From NCBI GenBank assembly GCA_947451385.1, contig CANFYZ010000032.1, positions 1 through 40,504 on the forward strand: a stretch of 40,504 nucleotides of DNA, read 5' to 3'. The DNA is from Comamonadaceae bacterium (GTDB lineage: Bacteria > Pseudomonadota > Gammaproteobacteria > Burkholderiales > Burkholderiaceae_C). The position numbers and the translations under genes are program-made. Below the pieces are notes generated by a model that worked only from the letters and a program-made list of their open reading frames with translations, was not told the origin of the DNA and searched no databases. Below, in pieces: positions 25,406-34,195 of the stretch (within the stretch, counting starts at the first letter, position 1; the number at the start of each line of letters is the position of its first letter).

Positions 25406-26014
25406 ATGCCTGATTCCCCGCCACCCAAGCCGCCCAAGCCGCCCGCTTTGCGCCCCTTGCCCAGCCTGATTTTTGCCAGCCGCTGGTTGCAGTTGCCGCT
25501 GTACCTGGGCCTGATTGCCGCGCAGGCGGTCTATGTCTACCATTTTTGGGTCGAATTGGTCCATTTGCTGGAGGCGGCGTTTGGCAATACCCATGCTTTG
25601 CAAGCCCTCATCACCAGCATCGGCTACAAATCGGACACCACCGTCACGCATCTGAATGAAACCATCATCATGCTGGTGGTGCTGGCCTTGATCGATGTGG
25701 TCATGATCTCCAACCTGCTGATCATGGTGATCGTCGGCGGCTACGAAACCTTTGTCTCGCGCATGAACCTGGAAGACCATCCGGACCAGCCGGAATGGCT
25801 GGACCATGTCAACGCGTCGGTGCTGAAAGTCAAACTCGGCACCGCCATCATCGGTATCAGCTCCATCCATTTGCTCAAGACCTTCATCAATGCCGCCAAC
25901 TACGATGAAAAAGTGCTGCTTTGGCAAACGCTCATCCACATCACTTTCTTGCTCAGTGCCATGGCCATTGCCTACACCGACCGCTTGATGTCACACCGCC
26001 CCGGCGGGCACTGA
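25406..26014 (+). CDS. YqhA/UPF0114 family membrane protein
   Basis: This 202-residue protein has a Pro-rich N-terminus, then about three or four membrane helices: [54 protein letters not shown], and a C-terminal helix after [19 protein letters not shown]. The segment [19 protein letters not shown] and [19 protein letters not shown] match TIGR00645/YqhA. The function of the family is not established, though distant similarity to ion-channel-like folds has been proposed. It precedes the fumarase by 39 nt. Confidence 0.88.
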   Translation: MPDSPPPKPPKPPALRPLPSLIFASRWLQLPLYLGLIAAQAVYVYHFWVELVHLLEAAFGNTHALQALITSIGYKSDTTVTHLNETIIMLVVLALIDVVMISNLLIMVIVGGYETFVSRMNLEDHPDQPEWLDHVNASVLKVKLGTAIIGISSIHLLKTFINAANYDEKVLLWQTLIHITFLLSAMAIAYTDRLMSHRPGGH

Positions 26015-26053
26015 GCCACTCCGCTTTATTGTTTTCAACTTGGACGACCTCGC

Positions 26054-27607
26054 ATGACCACCCTCATCAAACAAGAAGACCTGATCGAATCGATTGCCGC
26101 CTCGCTGCAGTACATCAGCTATTACCACCCGGCTGACTTTATTTCGCACCTGGCCTCGGCCTACGCCCGGGAGCAAAGCCCGGCGGCCAAGGATGCGATC
26201 GCACAAATACTCACCAACAGCAAAATGAGCGCCATCGGTCATCGCCCAATCTGCCAGGACACCGGCATCGTCAACGTGTTCTTGAAAGTCGGCATGGATG
26301 TGAAGTTCGACGGCTTTTCTGGCAGCCTGGAAGACGCGGTCAACGAAGGCGTGCGCCGGGGCTACAACTACGCCGACAACATGCTGCGCGCCTCGGTGGT
26401 GGACGATCCGCAATTCGCCCGCAAAAACACCAAAGACAACACGCCGGCTGTGATCTTCACGCAGATCGTGCCCGGCAACAAAGTCGATGTGACTGTGGCG
26501 GCCAAAGGCGGCGGCAGCGAAAATAAATCCAAGATGTACATGCTCAACCCCAGCGACAGCGTGGTCGACTGGGTTTTGAAAACCGTGCCCACCATGGGCG
26601 CGGGCTGGTGCCCGCCCGGCATGCTGGGCATTGGCATTGGCGGCACCGCAGAAAAAGCCGTGCTGATGGCCAAGGAAAGCCTGATGGACGACCTGGACAT
26701 GTACCAGTTGCTGGAAAAATCCTGCAAAGGCGACAAGCTGACACAGGTCGAAGAATTGCGCCTGGAGCTGTACCACAAGGTCAACGCACTGGGCATTGGC
26801 GCGCAAGGCCTGGGCGGCCTGACCACGGTGCTGGACGTGAAGATCAAGATGTACCCCACGCATGCGGCCAGCAAGCCAATTGCCATGATCCCCAACTGCG
26901 CCGCCACGCGCCACGCGCATTTTGTGCTGGACGGCTCAGGCCCTGTGTACCTGGACGCCCCGTCACTCGACCTGTGGCCCGATGTGAACTGGACACCCGA
27001 CACGCAAAAGAGCAAGCGCGTCGACCTCAACACGCTGACCAAAGAAGAAGTCGCCAGCTGGAAGCCCGGCCAAACCATTTTGCTCAACGGCAAGATGTTG
27101 ACCGGCCGTGATGCCGCGCACAAGCGCATCCAGGACATGCTGGCCAAGGGCGAGAAGTTGCCGGTGGACTTCACCAACCGCGTCATTTACTACGTCGGCC
27201 CGGTGGACCCGGTGGCTGGCGAAGCGGTAGGCCCCGCCGGCCCGACCACCGCCACGCGCATGGACAAATTCACCGAGATGATGCTGGCGCAAACCGGCCT
27301 GATCTCGATGGTCGGCAAGGCCGAACGCGGCCCGACCGCGATCGAAGCCATCAAAAAGCACAAATCGGCCTACCTGATGGCCGTGGGCGGCGCCGCCTAC
27401 CTGGTGTCCAAAGCCATCAAGCATGCCGAAGTGGTGGGCTTTGCCGATCTGGGCATGGAAGCCATTTACGAGTTCGACGTGGTCGACATGCCGGTCACCG
27501 TGGCGGTGGACTCGGGTGGCACCAGCGCCCACATCACCGGCCCGGCCGAGTGGGAAAAGCGCATTGCCACCGGCGAATTCAAAGGCATCACCGTCGCCTC
27601 GGCCTAA
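26054..27607 (+). CDS. fumA: Fumarate hydratase class I
   Basis: This 517-residue iron-sulfur hydro-lyase interconverts fumarate and malate in the TCA cycle. The N-terminal alpha part has the cluster-binding HRPICQDTGI and, further on, GAGWCPPGMLGIGIGG and PNCAATRHAHF, whose cysteines ligate the 4Fe-4S cluster. The C-terminal beta part has GPAGPTTATRMDKFTE and AVDSGGTSAH. It is the fused alpha-beta class, unlike two-subunit TtdAB, and close in length to FumA/FumB. A ttdAB-like tartrate dehydratase role is possible but less likely for the fused form. murI follows after 6 nt. Confidence 0.93.
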   Translation: MTTLIKQEDLIESIAASLQYISYYHPADFISHLASAYAREQSPAAKDAIAQILTNSKMSAIGHRPICQDTGIVNVFLKVGMDVKFDGFSGSLEDAVNEGVRRGYNYADNMLRASVVDDPQFARKNTKDNTPAVIFTQIVPGNKVDVTVAAKGGGSENKSKMYMLNPSDSVVDWVLKTVPTMGAGWCPPGMLGIGIGGTAEKAVLMAKESLMDDLDMYQLLEKSCKGDKLTQVEELRLELYHKVNALGIGAQGLGGLTTVLDVKIKMYPTHAASKPIAMIPNCAATRHAHFVLDGSGPVYLDAPSLDLWPDVNWTPDTQKSKRVDLNTLTKEEVASWKPGQTILLNGKMLTGRDAAHKRIQDMLAKGEKLPVDFTNRVIYYVGPVDPVAGEAVGPAGPTTATRMDKFTEMMLAQTGLISMVGKAERGPTAIEAIKKHKSAYLMAVGGAAYLVSKAIKHAEVVGFADLGMEAIYEFDVVDMPVTVAVDSGGTSAHITGPAEWEKRIATGEFKGITVASA

Positions 27608-27613
27608 AGCACG

Positions 27614-28501
27614 ATGCACCTCACGGCAGTCGCCCCCATTGGCGTTTTTGACAGCGGCATTGGGGGCCTGAGCGTGTTACAGGCCTTGCAGGCCGAATTG
27701 CCGCACGAGCGGTTTGTCTACCTGGCCGACAGCGCGCATGCCCCCTACGGCGAACGGGGCGATGCCTTTGTCGCCGAGCGCACGCATGCGATTGCCGACT
27801 ATTTGGTGCGCCAGCATCAGATCAAAGCCCTGGTAGTGGCCTGCAACACGGCCACAGCGGCGGCCATCCATGAGGCCCGTCAACGCTACCCGCAGATGCC
27901 TGTGGTGGGCATCGAGCCGGCCTTGAAACCCGCGGTGGCGCACAGCCAAACCCAGCGCATTGGGGTGATTGGCACGCACGGCACCTTGGGCAGCGCCAAG
28001 TTCGCCCAGTTGCTGGCCAGCGTGCAAGGGCAGGCCGAGTTTGTGATCCAACCCTGCAAGGGCTTGGCCCATGCGATCGAGGGGTCGACCACGCACGTCC
28101 CCACCACCGCCATGGCAGACACCGAGGTGTACCGCCTGTGCGCGCAATACACCCAAGCCATGGGCCGCTTTGGCACCGCGCCCGGCCAGATCGATACCTT
28201 GGTCTTGGGCTGCACCCACTATGTGTTTGCTGCAGACGATTTACGGCACATCCTCGGCCCAGACGTCACCCTGCTGTCCACCGGTGAGCCCGTGGCCCGG
28301 CAAACGCGGCGCTTGTTGGAAGCGGCACATTTGCTGGCGCCCGCCCCTGCCCCTGCCCCCGCCACTGCCAATGCCACCGCCACCGATCAGGTCCGCACCC
28401 AACTGCTGACCAGCGGCCCGCTGGCGGCCTTGCAAGCGGCCGCGCAACGCTGGCTGCAATTGCCCGCGGAGCAGTGTGCGCAGGCCTGCGCTTTAATTTA
28501 A
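27614..28501 (+). CDS. murI: Glutamate racemase
   Basis: This is a 295-residue cofactor-independent racemase that makes D-glutamate for peptidoglycan. IGVFDSGIGGLSVL, the first catalytic cysteine in VVACNTATA, and the second in VLGCTHYVF are all present. Near the C-terminus there is an unusual Ala/Pro repeat (LAPAPAPAPATANATATD, about residues 240-257) that probably forms a flexible surface loop before the last helices. The gene starts 6 nt after the fumarase stop and converges with the YgjP-like gene (17 nt). Confidence 0.95.
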   Translation: MHLTAVAPIGVFDSGIGGLSVLQALQAELPHERFVYLADSAHAPYGERGDAFVAERTHAIADYLVRQHQIKALVVACNTATAAAIHEARQRYPQMPVVGIEPALKPAVAHSQTQRIGVIGTHGTLGSAKFAQLLASVQGQAEFVIQPCKGLAHAIEGSTTHVPTTAMADTEVYRLCAQYTQAMGRFGTAPGQIDTLVLGCTHYVFAADDLRHILGPDVTLLSTGEPVARQTRRLLEAAHLLAPAPAPAPATANATATDQVRTQLLTSGPLAALQAAAQRWLQLPAEQCAQACALI

Positions 28502-28517
28502 ATTGAACCGCCGCCGC

Positions 28518-29078
28518 TCAAGCGGTGGGGTGTTGCGGCGGCGTGGGGCTGGCCGCCCACAAGCGCTGCCCCGTCAACTCCAAATGTGTGAGGTAGACCC
28601 GCACATCAAACTCCAGTTGGTGGTAGTCGGGGGCCATGTGTTCGCAGAGTTGGTAGAAAGCGCGGTCATGGTCACGCCAGCGCAAATGCGCTAATTCGTG
28701 GACCGTAATCATGCGCAAAAACTCGGGCGGCGTGTCTTTGAACATGGCGGCCAATTTGATTTCATGTTTGGACTTGAGCTTGCTGCCCTGCACCCGCGAA
28801 ATGGTGGAGTGCATGCCCAGCGCGTGATTCACCACATGGATCTTGCTGTCAAAGGCCACTTTGCTGATCCCGTCCGCATGGCGCATGTACTCGTTTTTCA
28901 GGGCCATCACATAGGCGTACAAAGCGCCGTCGGTGCGAATGCCATGGGCTTTCGGGTAGCGTGAGAGCAACCACGAGGCCAAACGTTCTTGCTGTATCAG
29001 CGCCTGCACCTGTAACTGCACCGTCTCAGGGTAGGCCCGCAAAAAGGGCAATGGATGCGGTGTACCCACAGCGACCAA
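28518..29078 (-). CDS. YgjP-like metallopeptidase-fold protein (DUF45/SprT-like)
   Basis: This 186-residue protein has the zinc motif HELAHLRWRDHDRAFY, with HExxH plus a downstream His, which marks the YgjP/WLM metallohydrolase group. Members are annotated as M48-type peptidases, and YgjP of E. coli has been reported to act on nucleotides, so function is open. The start is uncertain: this frame begins with TTG at 29078, a GTG lies three codons later at 29069, and neither has a ribosome-binding site. It follows the UMF1 transporter by 13 nt on the same strand, so coupled translation is likely. Confidence 0.8.
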   Translation of the reverse strand: MVAVGTPHPLPFLRAYPETVQLQVQALIQQERLASWLLSRYPKAHGIRTDGALYAYVMALKNEYMRHADGISKVAFDSKIHVVNHALGMHSTISRVQGSKLKSKHEIKLAAMFKDTPPEFLRMITVHELAHLRWRDHDRAFYQLCEHMAPDYHQLEFDVRVYLTHLELTGQRLWAASPTPPQHPTA

Positions 29079-29091
29079 TGGGCAAAGGGTC

Positions 29092-30411
29092 TCAGTGCGT
29101 TGGGGGTGCCGCTGCGGCGGCCAGCGCGGCTTGGCGACCGCGCTGAATGTCCACCGGAATCAGCAACAACCAACCCAACAGAAACAAAGCCGCTGTGGAG
29201 CCGATGGCCAAGCGTTGGTTGCCGTCCGTCAACCACGTGATCACGCCATACGTCAGCGGCCCAATGATGCTGGCCAAGCGGATGGCAAAAGTCCAGAGAC
29301 CAAAAAATTCGCCCAAGCGTTCGGCGGGGGCCAACAAACCGGCCATGGCGCGGCCGCCCGATTGGCTCGAACCCATGCACAAGCCAGCAATCGCCGCCGC
29401 CCACCAAAACTGGCCTTTGGTGGTGGACAGCGCCGCAATCACACAGGTCAGCATCCAGCCCCACAGGGTCAAGGCCAAGGCGCGTTTGTGGCCCATGCGG
29501 TCTTGCACATAGCCAAAGACAAAAGCCCCCGCAAAAGCGGCGATGTTCAGCACAAAAATCAAGACCATGGTTTCTTGCTTTTCAAAGCCAATCACCTGCT
29601 CCGCATAAATGGCAGCCAGCGTGATGGCCACGGCCACGCCGCCCTGGTAGGCCACGGCGCAGGCCAACAGCTGGGTAAAGTCTTTGAACTGTCGCACCGC
29701 CTGCAAGGTTTGCCACAGCTGGCGCAACTGCCCCGTCACACCCACCGGTTTGGGCAAATGCGGTTGCGGTTGCGCGTGTTCTTTGAGCAAGGCAAAAGTG
29801 ACCAAGGCCGCCGAGCCGTAAATCACCGCGGTGATCCACATCGTGACCGGCACAAATTGCGCAGCCGGGATCTGCTGGCTCTGCGCCCACAACACATAAG
29901 CCAAGCAAATGCCCAAGGCCAACATGCCACCGATGTAACCCAGCGACCAGCCCCAACCGCTGACGCGGCCCATGGCCTCGGGCTTCGCCAATTCAGGCAG
30001 AAACGATGCGGTGAGTGACTCACCATAGGAAAAGAAGGTGTTGGAAATCACAATCAACACCATCGCCAACACCACCTGACCGGGGGATGCCCAAGCCAAT
30101 GCGGCCGTGCTGATCACACAGCCCAGAGTCACCCAAACGAGGAGCTTCTTTTTGGCGGCCCATCGGTCGGCCCACGACCCCAAACCCGGCATGGTCAGCA
30201 TCACGATGGCATACGACAAACTCAGTGCCGAGGTCCACGCCAAGGTCGCCCAGGCAGCGCCATCGGCAATCCCACCCACAAAGTAGGCGGCAAACACGGC
30301 GGTAATGACGACAGTGGTGTAGCCCGAATTGGCAAAGTCGTACATGGCCCAGCCAAAGACTTCACGCGGCCGAACGCCGGGGTTCAAGGCATCCGAAGGA
30401 AAAAGGGCCAT
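29092..30411 (-). CDS. UMF1/Atg22-type MFS transporter
   Basis: This 439-residue protein has about twelve membrane segments. The N-terminus REVFGWAMYDFANSGYTTVVITAVFAAYF is diagnostic of the UMF1 family, which is related to the vacuolar effluxer Atg22. GSWADRWAAKKK is the MFS loop motif, and GSSQSGGRAMAGLLAPAERLGEFFGLW lies in the second half. Related eukaryotic proteins export amino acids; the bacterial substrate is not known. It sits 18 nt downstream of the Gly-rich hypothetical gene. Confidence 0.9.
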   Translation of the reverse strand: MALFPSDALNPGVRPREVFGWAMYDFANSGYTTVVITAVFAAYFVGGIADGAAWATLAWTSALSLSYAIVMLTMPGLGSWADRWAAKKKLLVWVTLGCVISTAALAWASPGQVVLAMVLIVISNTFFSYGESLTASFLPELAKPEAMGRVSGWGWSLGYIGGMLALGICLAYVLWAQSQQIPAAQFVPVTMWITAVIYGSAALVTFALLKEHAQPQPHLPKPVGVTGQLRQLWQTLQAVRQFKDFTQLLACAVAYQGGVAVAITLAAIYAEQVIGFEKQETMVLIFVLNIAAFAGAFVFGYVQDRMGHKRALALTLWGWMLTCVIAALSTTKGQFWWAAAIAGLCMGSSQSGGRAMAGLLAPAERLGEFFGLWTFAIRLASIIGPLTYGVITWLTDGNQRLAIGSTAALFLLGWLLLIPVDIQRGRQAALAAAAAPPTH

Positions 30412-30429
30412 GGTCTGCGCAGGACCGAA

Positions 30430-31065
30430 TTAATGCAGATGGCGGGGTCGACGCCCACCGCCGCCATGGCCGCCTTGCGGCCCAGGACCCGCGCCACCCC
30501 GGGGCGGCTTGCCCAACTCCAAGGAGTTGACCAGGTCTTGAAAACGCTGACCAAAGAGCTTGTCAATTTCGCCCACCACGCCGCCCAACTCGGCGCCATC
30601 AAAGTGGCGCTCCATCAGGCTGACGACGTCTTGGACCAGCAAATCCCTCTGCGCCTGCATGATGGAGGCGGGGTCAGGTCCGACAAACAAAATCAAGAAG
30701 TCGTCACGCGAATCCGTGCCCCGCTCTTCGTCTTCTTCGTCGTACTCGGCGTCGTAAAAAGTGATCTCGATCTGCGCACCCGCGGCAGACACCTCGTTGA
30801 GGTTCATGCACATATCGTCAAGCACTTGCCGAAAATCATCGTTGCCGCGCAAAGTCCAGCACAGTTGCAGACGGTGTTCTTGGTCGTCAAAACGAATGCC
30901 GGGTTCTTCTTCGTACAGGCTTTTGGCGCCTTCGGTTAAAGAACGCGCGCCGGCGTATTTCCAAAGGGGTTTCAGCGCTTCTTGAACCGCTTTCAGGTCG
31001 ACATCGGTGCGCAGCAAAATTTCACCATGCACGTGAATTTCAAAGGGCGTGTTGTAGCTGCTCAT
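30430..31065 (-). CDS. Uncharacterised protein with acidic middle and Gly/His-rich tail
   Basis: This is a 211-residue protein with no motif I can assign; I believe similar proteins in Burkholderiales carry a DUF name (possibly DUF6806), but I cannot verify this. It starts MSSYNTPFEIHVHGEILL. It has an acidic stretch near residue 105 (AEYDEEDEERGTDSRDD), a helical region (SLMERHFDGAELGGVVGEIDKLFGQRF) and a Gly/Pro/Arg/His tail (GGHGGGGRRPRHLH). No signal peptide or membrane helix is visible, so it should be cytoplasmic. The start at 31065 is 15 nt after the CCA of tRNA-Leu; the frame continues upstream only through the tRNA. It shares a transcript with the UMF1 and YgjP-like genes downstream. 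Confidence 0.75.
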   Translation of the reverse strand: MSSYNTPFEIHVHGEILLRTDVDLKAVQEALKPLWKYAGARSLTEGAKSLYEEEPGIRFDDQEHRLQLCWTLRGNDDFRQVLDDMCMNLNEVSAAGAQIEITFYDAEYDEEDEERGTDSRDDFLILFVGPDPASIMQAQRDLLVQDVVSLMERHFDGAELGGVVGEIDKLFGQRFQDLVNSLELGKPPRGGAGPGPQGGHGGGGRRPRHLH

Positions 31066-31080
31066 GGTGTCTTGATTCGA

Positions 31081-31174
31081 TGGTGCCCCGAGCCGGAATC
31101 GAACCGGCACGCCCCTTATTCAGGAAAGCGGCGGATTTTAAGTCCGCAGTGTCTACCAATTTCACCATCGGGGC
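31081..31174 (-). tRNA. tRNA-Leu (anticodon TAA)
   Basis: The minus strand forms a class II tRNA with acceptor GCCCCGA/TCGGGGC, encoded ACCA at 31081-31084, and a 5-bp anticodon stem GCGGA/TCCGC around CTTAAAA, giving anticodon TAA. A long variable arm and T loop GGTTCGATTCC are present. It reads UUA/UUG codons. It is 15 nt upstream of the Gly-rich hypothetical gene, with no terminator between. Confidence 0.96.
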
Positions 31175-31188
31175 CATGACGCTATTGT

Positions 31189-31204
31189 GCCGTCAGATGA
31201 CGGC
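31189..31204. promoter_or_regulatory. Palindrome in the tRNA-Leu promoter region
   Basis: GCCGTCA and TGACGGC form a perfect inverted repeat with a 2-nt centre. It lies just upstream of tRNA-Leu, between a weak -35 (TGAAAA on minus, near 31207-31212) and a CACAAT box, so it could be an operator or a chance hairpin. Confidence 0.3.
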
Positions 31205-31225
31205 CATTTTCACGCCGCTGGTATC

Positions 31226-31248
31226 AAAAAAGCCCTCCGAAGAGGGCT
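31226..31248 (-). terminator. Rho-independent terminator after the 56-residue gene
   Basis: AGCCCTC (31231-31237) pairs with GAGGGCT (31242-31248) around CGAA, and the minus strand then runs through six T (31226-31231). It lies 32 nt after the stop of the small basic gene. Confidence 0.85.
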
Positions 31249-31279
31249 GGTGAAGATTTGCAAGAATCTGTCTCGCGAA

Positions 31280-31450
31280 TCAACCGCCCTTTTTCGAGCG
31301 CTTGCCTGGGTTCTTCTTGTTGCGGGTGGCCACACCACGCTCCAAGCTCACCCGTTGGCCACGGCCGTGGGTAGGCAATGTCACACCCGGCAGCGGCTTG
31401 AGTGGCGGGGTGAATTTACGATCTGCTTCAGTCACAATTTTATTGCCCAT
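31280..31450 (-). CDS. Small basic protein of unknown function (56 residues)
   Basis: A 56-residue frame with ATG at 31450 preceded by a strong GGAG ribosome-binding site six bases upstream. The N-terminus reads MGNKIVTEADRKFTPP. A Pro-rich stretch (PLKPLPGVTLP) follows, and the end is very basic (ATRNKKNPGKRSKKGG). There is no membrane helix or signal peptide, and the basic tail suggests nucleic-acid or ribosome binding, though nothing confirms that. It has its own terminator at 31226-31248. I do not recognise a family. The good start signal plus terminator argue that it is a real gene. Confidence 0.7.
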   Translation of the reverse strand: MGNKIVTEADRKFTPPLKPLPGVTLPTHGRGQRVSLERGVATRNKKNPGKRSKKGG

Positions 31451-31579
31451 CGGTGGCTCCAGTAAAAAGTTCAACCCCTGATTAGGCCACAGGAATGGCG
31501 CCATTCGGAGGCCAGAAAGTATAAATTTTGCAAGCCTGGCCAGGCCACAACCCGAAGCGCCCGGGCTGTGGCAATGACA

Positions 31580-33199
31580 TCAGCTGAAGACGCCGCCGTA
31601 TTCTTTGCGCAAATCGTTCTTTTGGACCTTGCCCGTGCCGCCCACCGGCAAAGAATCCAAGAACACCACATCGTCGGGCACCCACCATTTGGCGACCCGC
31701 TCGGTCAAGAAAGCCAGAATCTCTTCTTTTTCCAGGCTTTGACCGGGTTTGCGCACGATGAACAGCAGTGGGCGCTCGTCCCATTTAGGGTGCTTGACGC
31801 CGATCACCGCGGCCATGGCCACGGCAGGATGACCCACCGCCGCGTTTTCCAGATCGATCGAGCTGATCCACTCACCGCCGGTTTTGATCACGTCTTTGGT
31901 GCGATCGCGAATTTGCATCAAGCCCTGCGCGTCGATGGTGGCAATGTCACCGGTGGGGAACCAGCCATCCACCAGCGGCGATTTTTCGCCTTTGAAGTAG
32001 CCCTGAATGATCCACTGCCCGCGCACCATCAACTCGCCTTGCGACGTGCCATCGCGCGGCAAAGTCTGCCCATGATCGTCCACCACCTTGATTTGGATGC
32101 CAAACACGGTCTTGCCCTGTTTGGCCACCAAGGCATGTTGCTCGGCGGCAGGCAAGGCTGACTCGGTGGGCGTCATGCTGGTCATGGTGGCCACGGCGGT
32201 GGTTTCGGTCATGCCCCAGCCGTGGCGCACCTCCACGCCATAGACATCGGCAAACTTGGCAATCAAGGCCGCAGGCATGGCCGAGCCGCCCACCGCGGTG
32301 CAGCGCATGCTGGAAAAGCGCAAACCGTTTTGCTCCAGGTGACCGATCAAGGCCTGCCAAATGGTCGGCACGCCCGCGCTCAAGGTGACTTGCTCCGCCT
32401 CGATCAGGTCGTACAAACTCGCGCCGTCCAAGCGCGGGCCAGGCAACACCAGTTTGGCGCCGCCAATGGGCGCGGCATAAGGAATGCACCAGGCGTTGAT
32501 GTGGAACATCGGCACCACGGGCAAGACTGTTTGCTGGGGCGAGAGATTGAGCACGCCCGGCAGGCAACCGGTGATCGCGTTCAGCACAATCGCCCGGTGC
32601 GAATACAGCGCGCCCTTGGGGTTGCCGGTGGTGCCCGAGGTGTAGCACAACGCCGCACCACTGCGCTCGTCAAATTCAGGCCAGACAAAGTCAGACGCAT
32701 GCGGGGCGATCCAGTCCTCATACGCCACCGTGCTGACACCTTCGATGGCCGGCATCTGGGCCGCGTCCGACAAGCAGACCCACAGTTTGACCTTGGGGCA
32801 ATGCGCGGCAATGCCTTTGACCAAGGGGGCAAAGGTGCTGTCAAACAGCATCACCTCGTCTTCGGCGTGGTTGATGATGTAAATCAGTTGCTGCGGATGC
32901 AGGCGCGGGTTGCAGGTGTGCATCACCATGCCGCTGCCCGACACGGCGTAATACGCCTCCAGATGGCGGTGGTTGTTCCAGGCGATCGAGCCGACCGCAC
33001 TGCCCTGCTTCAAACCGGCTGCGGCCAGGGTGTTGGCCAGCTGCCGCGCCCGCACGGCGCAGTCGGCATAGGTGTAGCGAAACAAGGGGCCATGGGTTTC
33101 ACGCGAGACAATTTCTATTCCGCCAAACTGCGCCGCGCTGTGCTCCAAAATGCTGGAGATCAACAAAGGGCGGTCCATCATCAAACCGGGTTGCAACAT
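31580..33199 (-). CDS. Medium/long-chain acyl-CoA ligase (AlkK-like, FadD family)
   Basis: This 539-residue ANL-family enzyme activates a fatty or aromatic acid to its CoA thioester via an acyl-AMP. The AMP-binding motif is [17 protein letters not shown], with [11 protein letters not shown] in the centre, the hinge [31 protein letters not shown] and the catalytic Lys in [12 protein letters not shown]. AlkK-type features such as [25 protein letters not shown] are present. GGAA lies ahead of the ATG. It is the third gene of a run with the TctC-like protein (23-nt gap) and an M20 amidohydrolase, suggesting that an acid released by the amidohydrolase is activated here. Confidence 0.9.
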   Translation of the reverse strand: MLQPGLMMDRPLLISSILEHSAAQFGGIEIVSRETHGPLFRYTYADCAVRARQLANTLAAAGLKQGSAVGSIAWNNHRHLEAYYAVSGSGMVMHTCNPRLHPQQLIYIINHAEDEVMLFDSTFAPLVKGIAAHCPKVKLWVCLSDAAQMPAIEGVSTVAYEDWIAPHASDFVWPEFDERSGAALCYTSGTTGNPKGALYSHRAIVLNAITGCLPGVLNLSPQQTVLPVVPMFHINAWCIPYAAPIGGAKLVLPGPRLDGASLYDLIEAEQVTLSAGVPTIWQALIGHLEQNGLRFSSMRCTAVGGSAMPAALIAKFADVYGVEVRHGWGMTETTAVATMTSMTPTESALPAAEQHALVAKQGKTVFGIQIKVVDDHGQTLPRDGTSQGELMVRGQWIIQGYFKGEKSPLVDGWFPTGDIATIDAQGLMQIRDRTKDVIKTGGEWISSIDLENAAVGHPAVAMAAVIGVKHPKWDERPLLFIVRKPGQSLEKEEILAFLTERVAKWWVPDDVVFLDSLPVGGTGKVQKNDLRKEYGGVFS

Positions 33200-33222
33200 A
33201 ACTGTTCCTGCTGTTTTAAAAA

Positions 33223-34176
33223 TTATTCAACTTTGGCGCCAGAGCTCTTGACGATGACCGCCGCGTTGTCCCAATCGGCACGCAAAATCTGCTGAAACTC
33301 GTCCGGGCTGGCAATGGCGGTTTCCACACCGATCGCCTTGAAGCGCTCCACCACCGCCGGGTCGCTCAAAGCCTTTTGCACCGCCTGGTTGAGACGGTCC
33401 AGTTCAGCTTTGGGCGTGGCGGCTGGGGCCAACAGTCCAATCCAAGAATCGAACTTGTAGCCGGGCAAACCGGCCTCGGTCACAGTTGGCAAGTCGGGCA
33501 AAAAGCGCGAACGTTTGGTGCCGGTGTAAGCCAGCAGCTTGATGCGCGCATCTTGCTTGAAACCCACCATGCCCACCGTGGCCGCGGTCACGCCTTGCAC
33601 CCGGTCGGCCAACACCTCGTTGACGGCATCCCCGGTCGACTTGAGCGGAATGTGCTGCATGTCCAAACCGGCTTTGGCCAAAAACGAGGCCATGCCCAAA
33701 TGCGTGGCGCTGCCGTTGCCCGCAGAAGCGTAATTGAGCTGCTTGGGCCGGGCTTTGACGTATTTGATGTAGTCGGCCAAATTCGATACGCCGATGCTGC
33801 TGGGCGCGGCAATCACATAGCCGGAGTAACCCAACAACGAGACCCCAGCAAAGTCTTTGATCGGGTCGTAGGGCAGTTTGGCAAACAAGTGGCCGGCCAA
33901 GGTGTGGCTGGCCGCGGCCAAAACCAGGGTATTGCCATCCGGTGCGGACTTGGCCACTGCGGCAGTCCCGATGGTGCCGCCCGCGCCCGCACGGTTTTCG
34001 ACCACCACGGTGGCACCCAAAATTTGGCCCAATTCGTTGCTGAAGGTGCGCGCCACCGTGTCTTGCACGGCCCCCGGACCAAAGGGCACGACGATGCGGA
34101 TCACCCGCTGCGCGAGGGCGGTGCCGCAGAGGCCCAGACTCAAAGCCAACAGGACAAAAGTATTTTTGATGTTCAT
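33223..34176 (-). CDS. TctC/Bug-family tripartite tricarboxylate transporter substrate-binding protein
   Basis: This 317-residue periplasmic binding protein starts with a signal peptide (MNIKNTFVLLALSLGLCGTALAQ) at 34176. Bug-family signatures are IRIVVPFGPGAVQDTVAR, VVVENRAGAGGTIG, NYASAGNGSATHLGMASF and LPDLPTVTEAGLPGY. The family binds carboxylates or other small solutes. No TctA/TctB membrane genes are nearby, the usual state for the expanded Bug proteins of Burkholderiales, which may share a transporter or act in sensing. It lies between the M20 amidohydrolase and the CoA ligase on one strand, 19 and 23 nt away. Confidence 0.92.
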   Translation of the reverse strand: MNIKNTFVLLALSLGLCGTALAQRVIRIVVPFGPGAVQDTVARTFSNELGQILGATVVVENRAGAGGTIGTAAVAKSAPDGNTLVLAAASHTLAGHLFAKLPYDPIKDFAGVSLLGYSGYVIAAPSSIGVSNLADYIKYVKARPKQLNYASAGNGSATHLGMASFLAKAGLDMQHIPLKSTGDAVNEVLADRVQGVTAATVGMVGFKQDARIKLLAYTGTKRSRFLPDLPTVTEAGLPGYKFDSWIGLLAPAATPKAELDRLNQAVQKALSDPAVVERFKAIGVETAIASPDEFQQILRADWDNAAVIVKSSGAKVE

Positions 34177-34195
34177 GGTCAGACCTTTCCAAATT

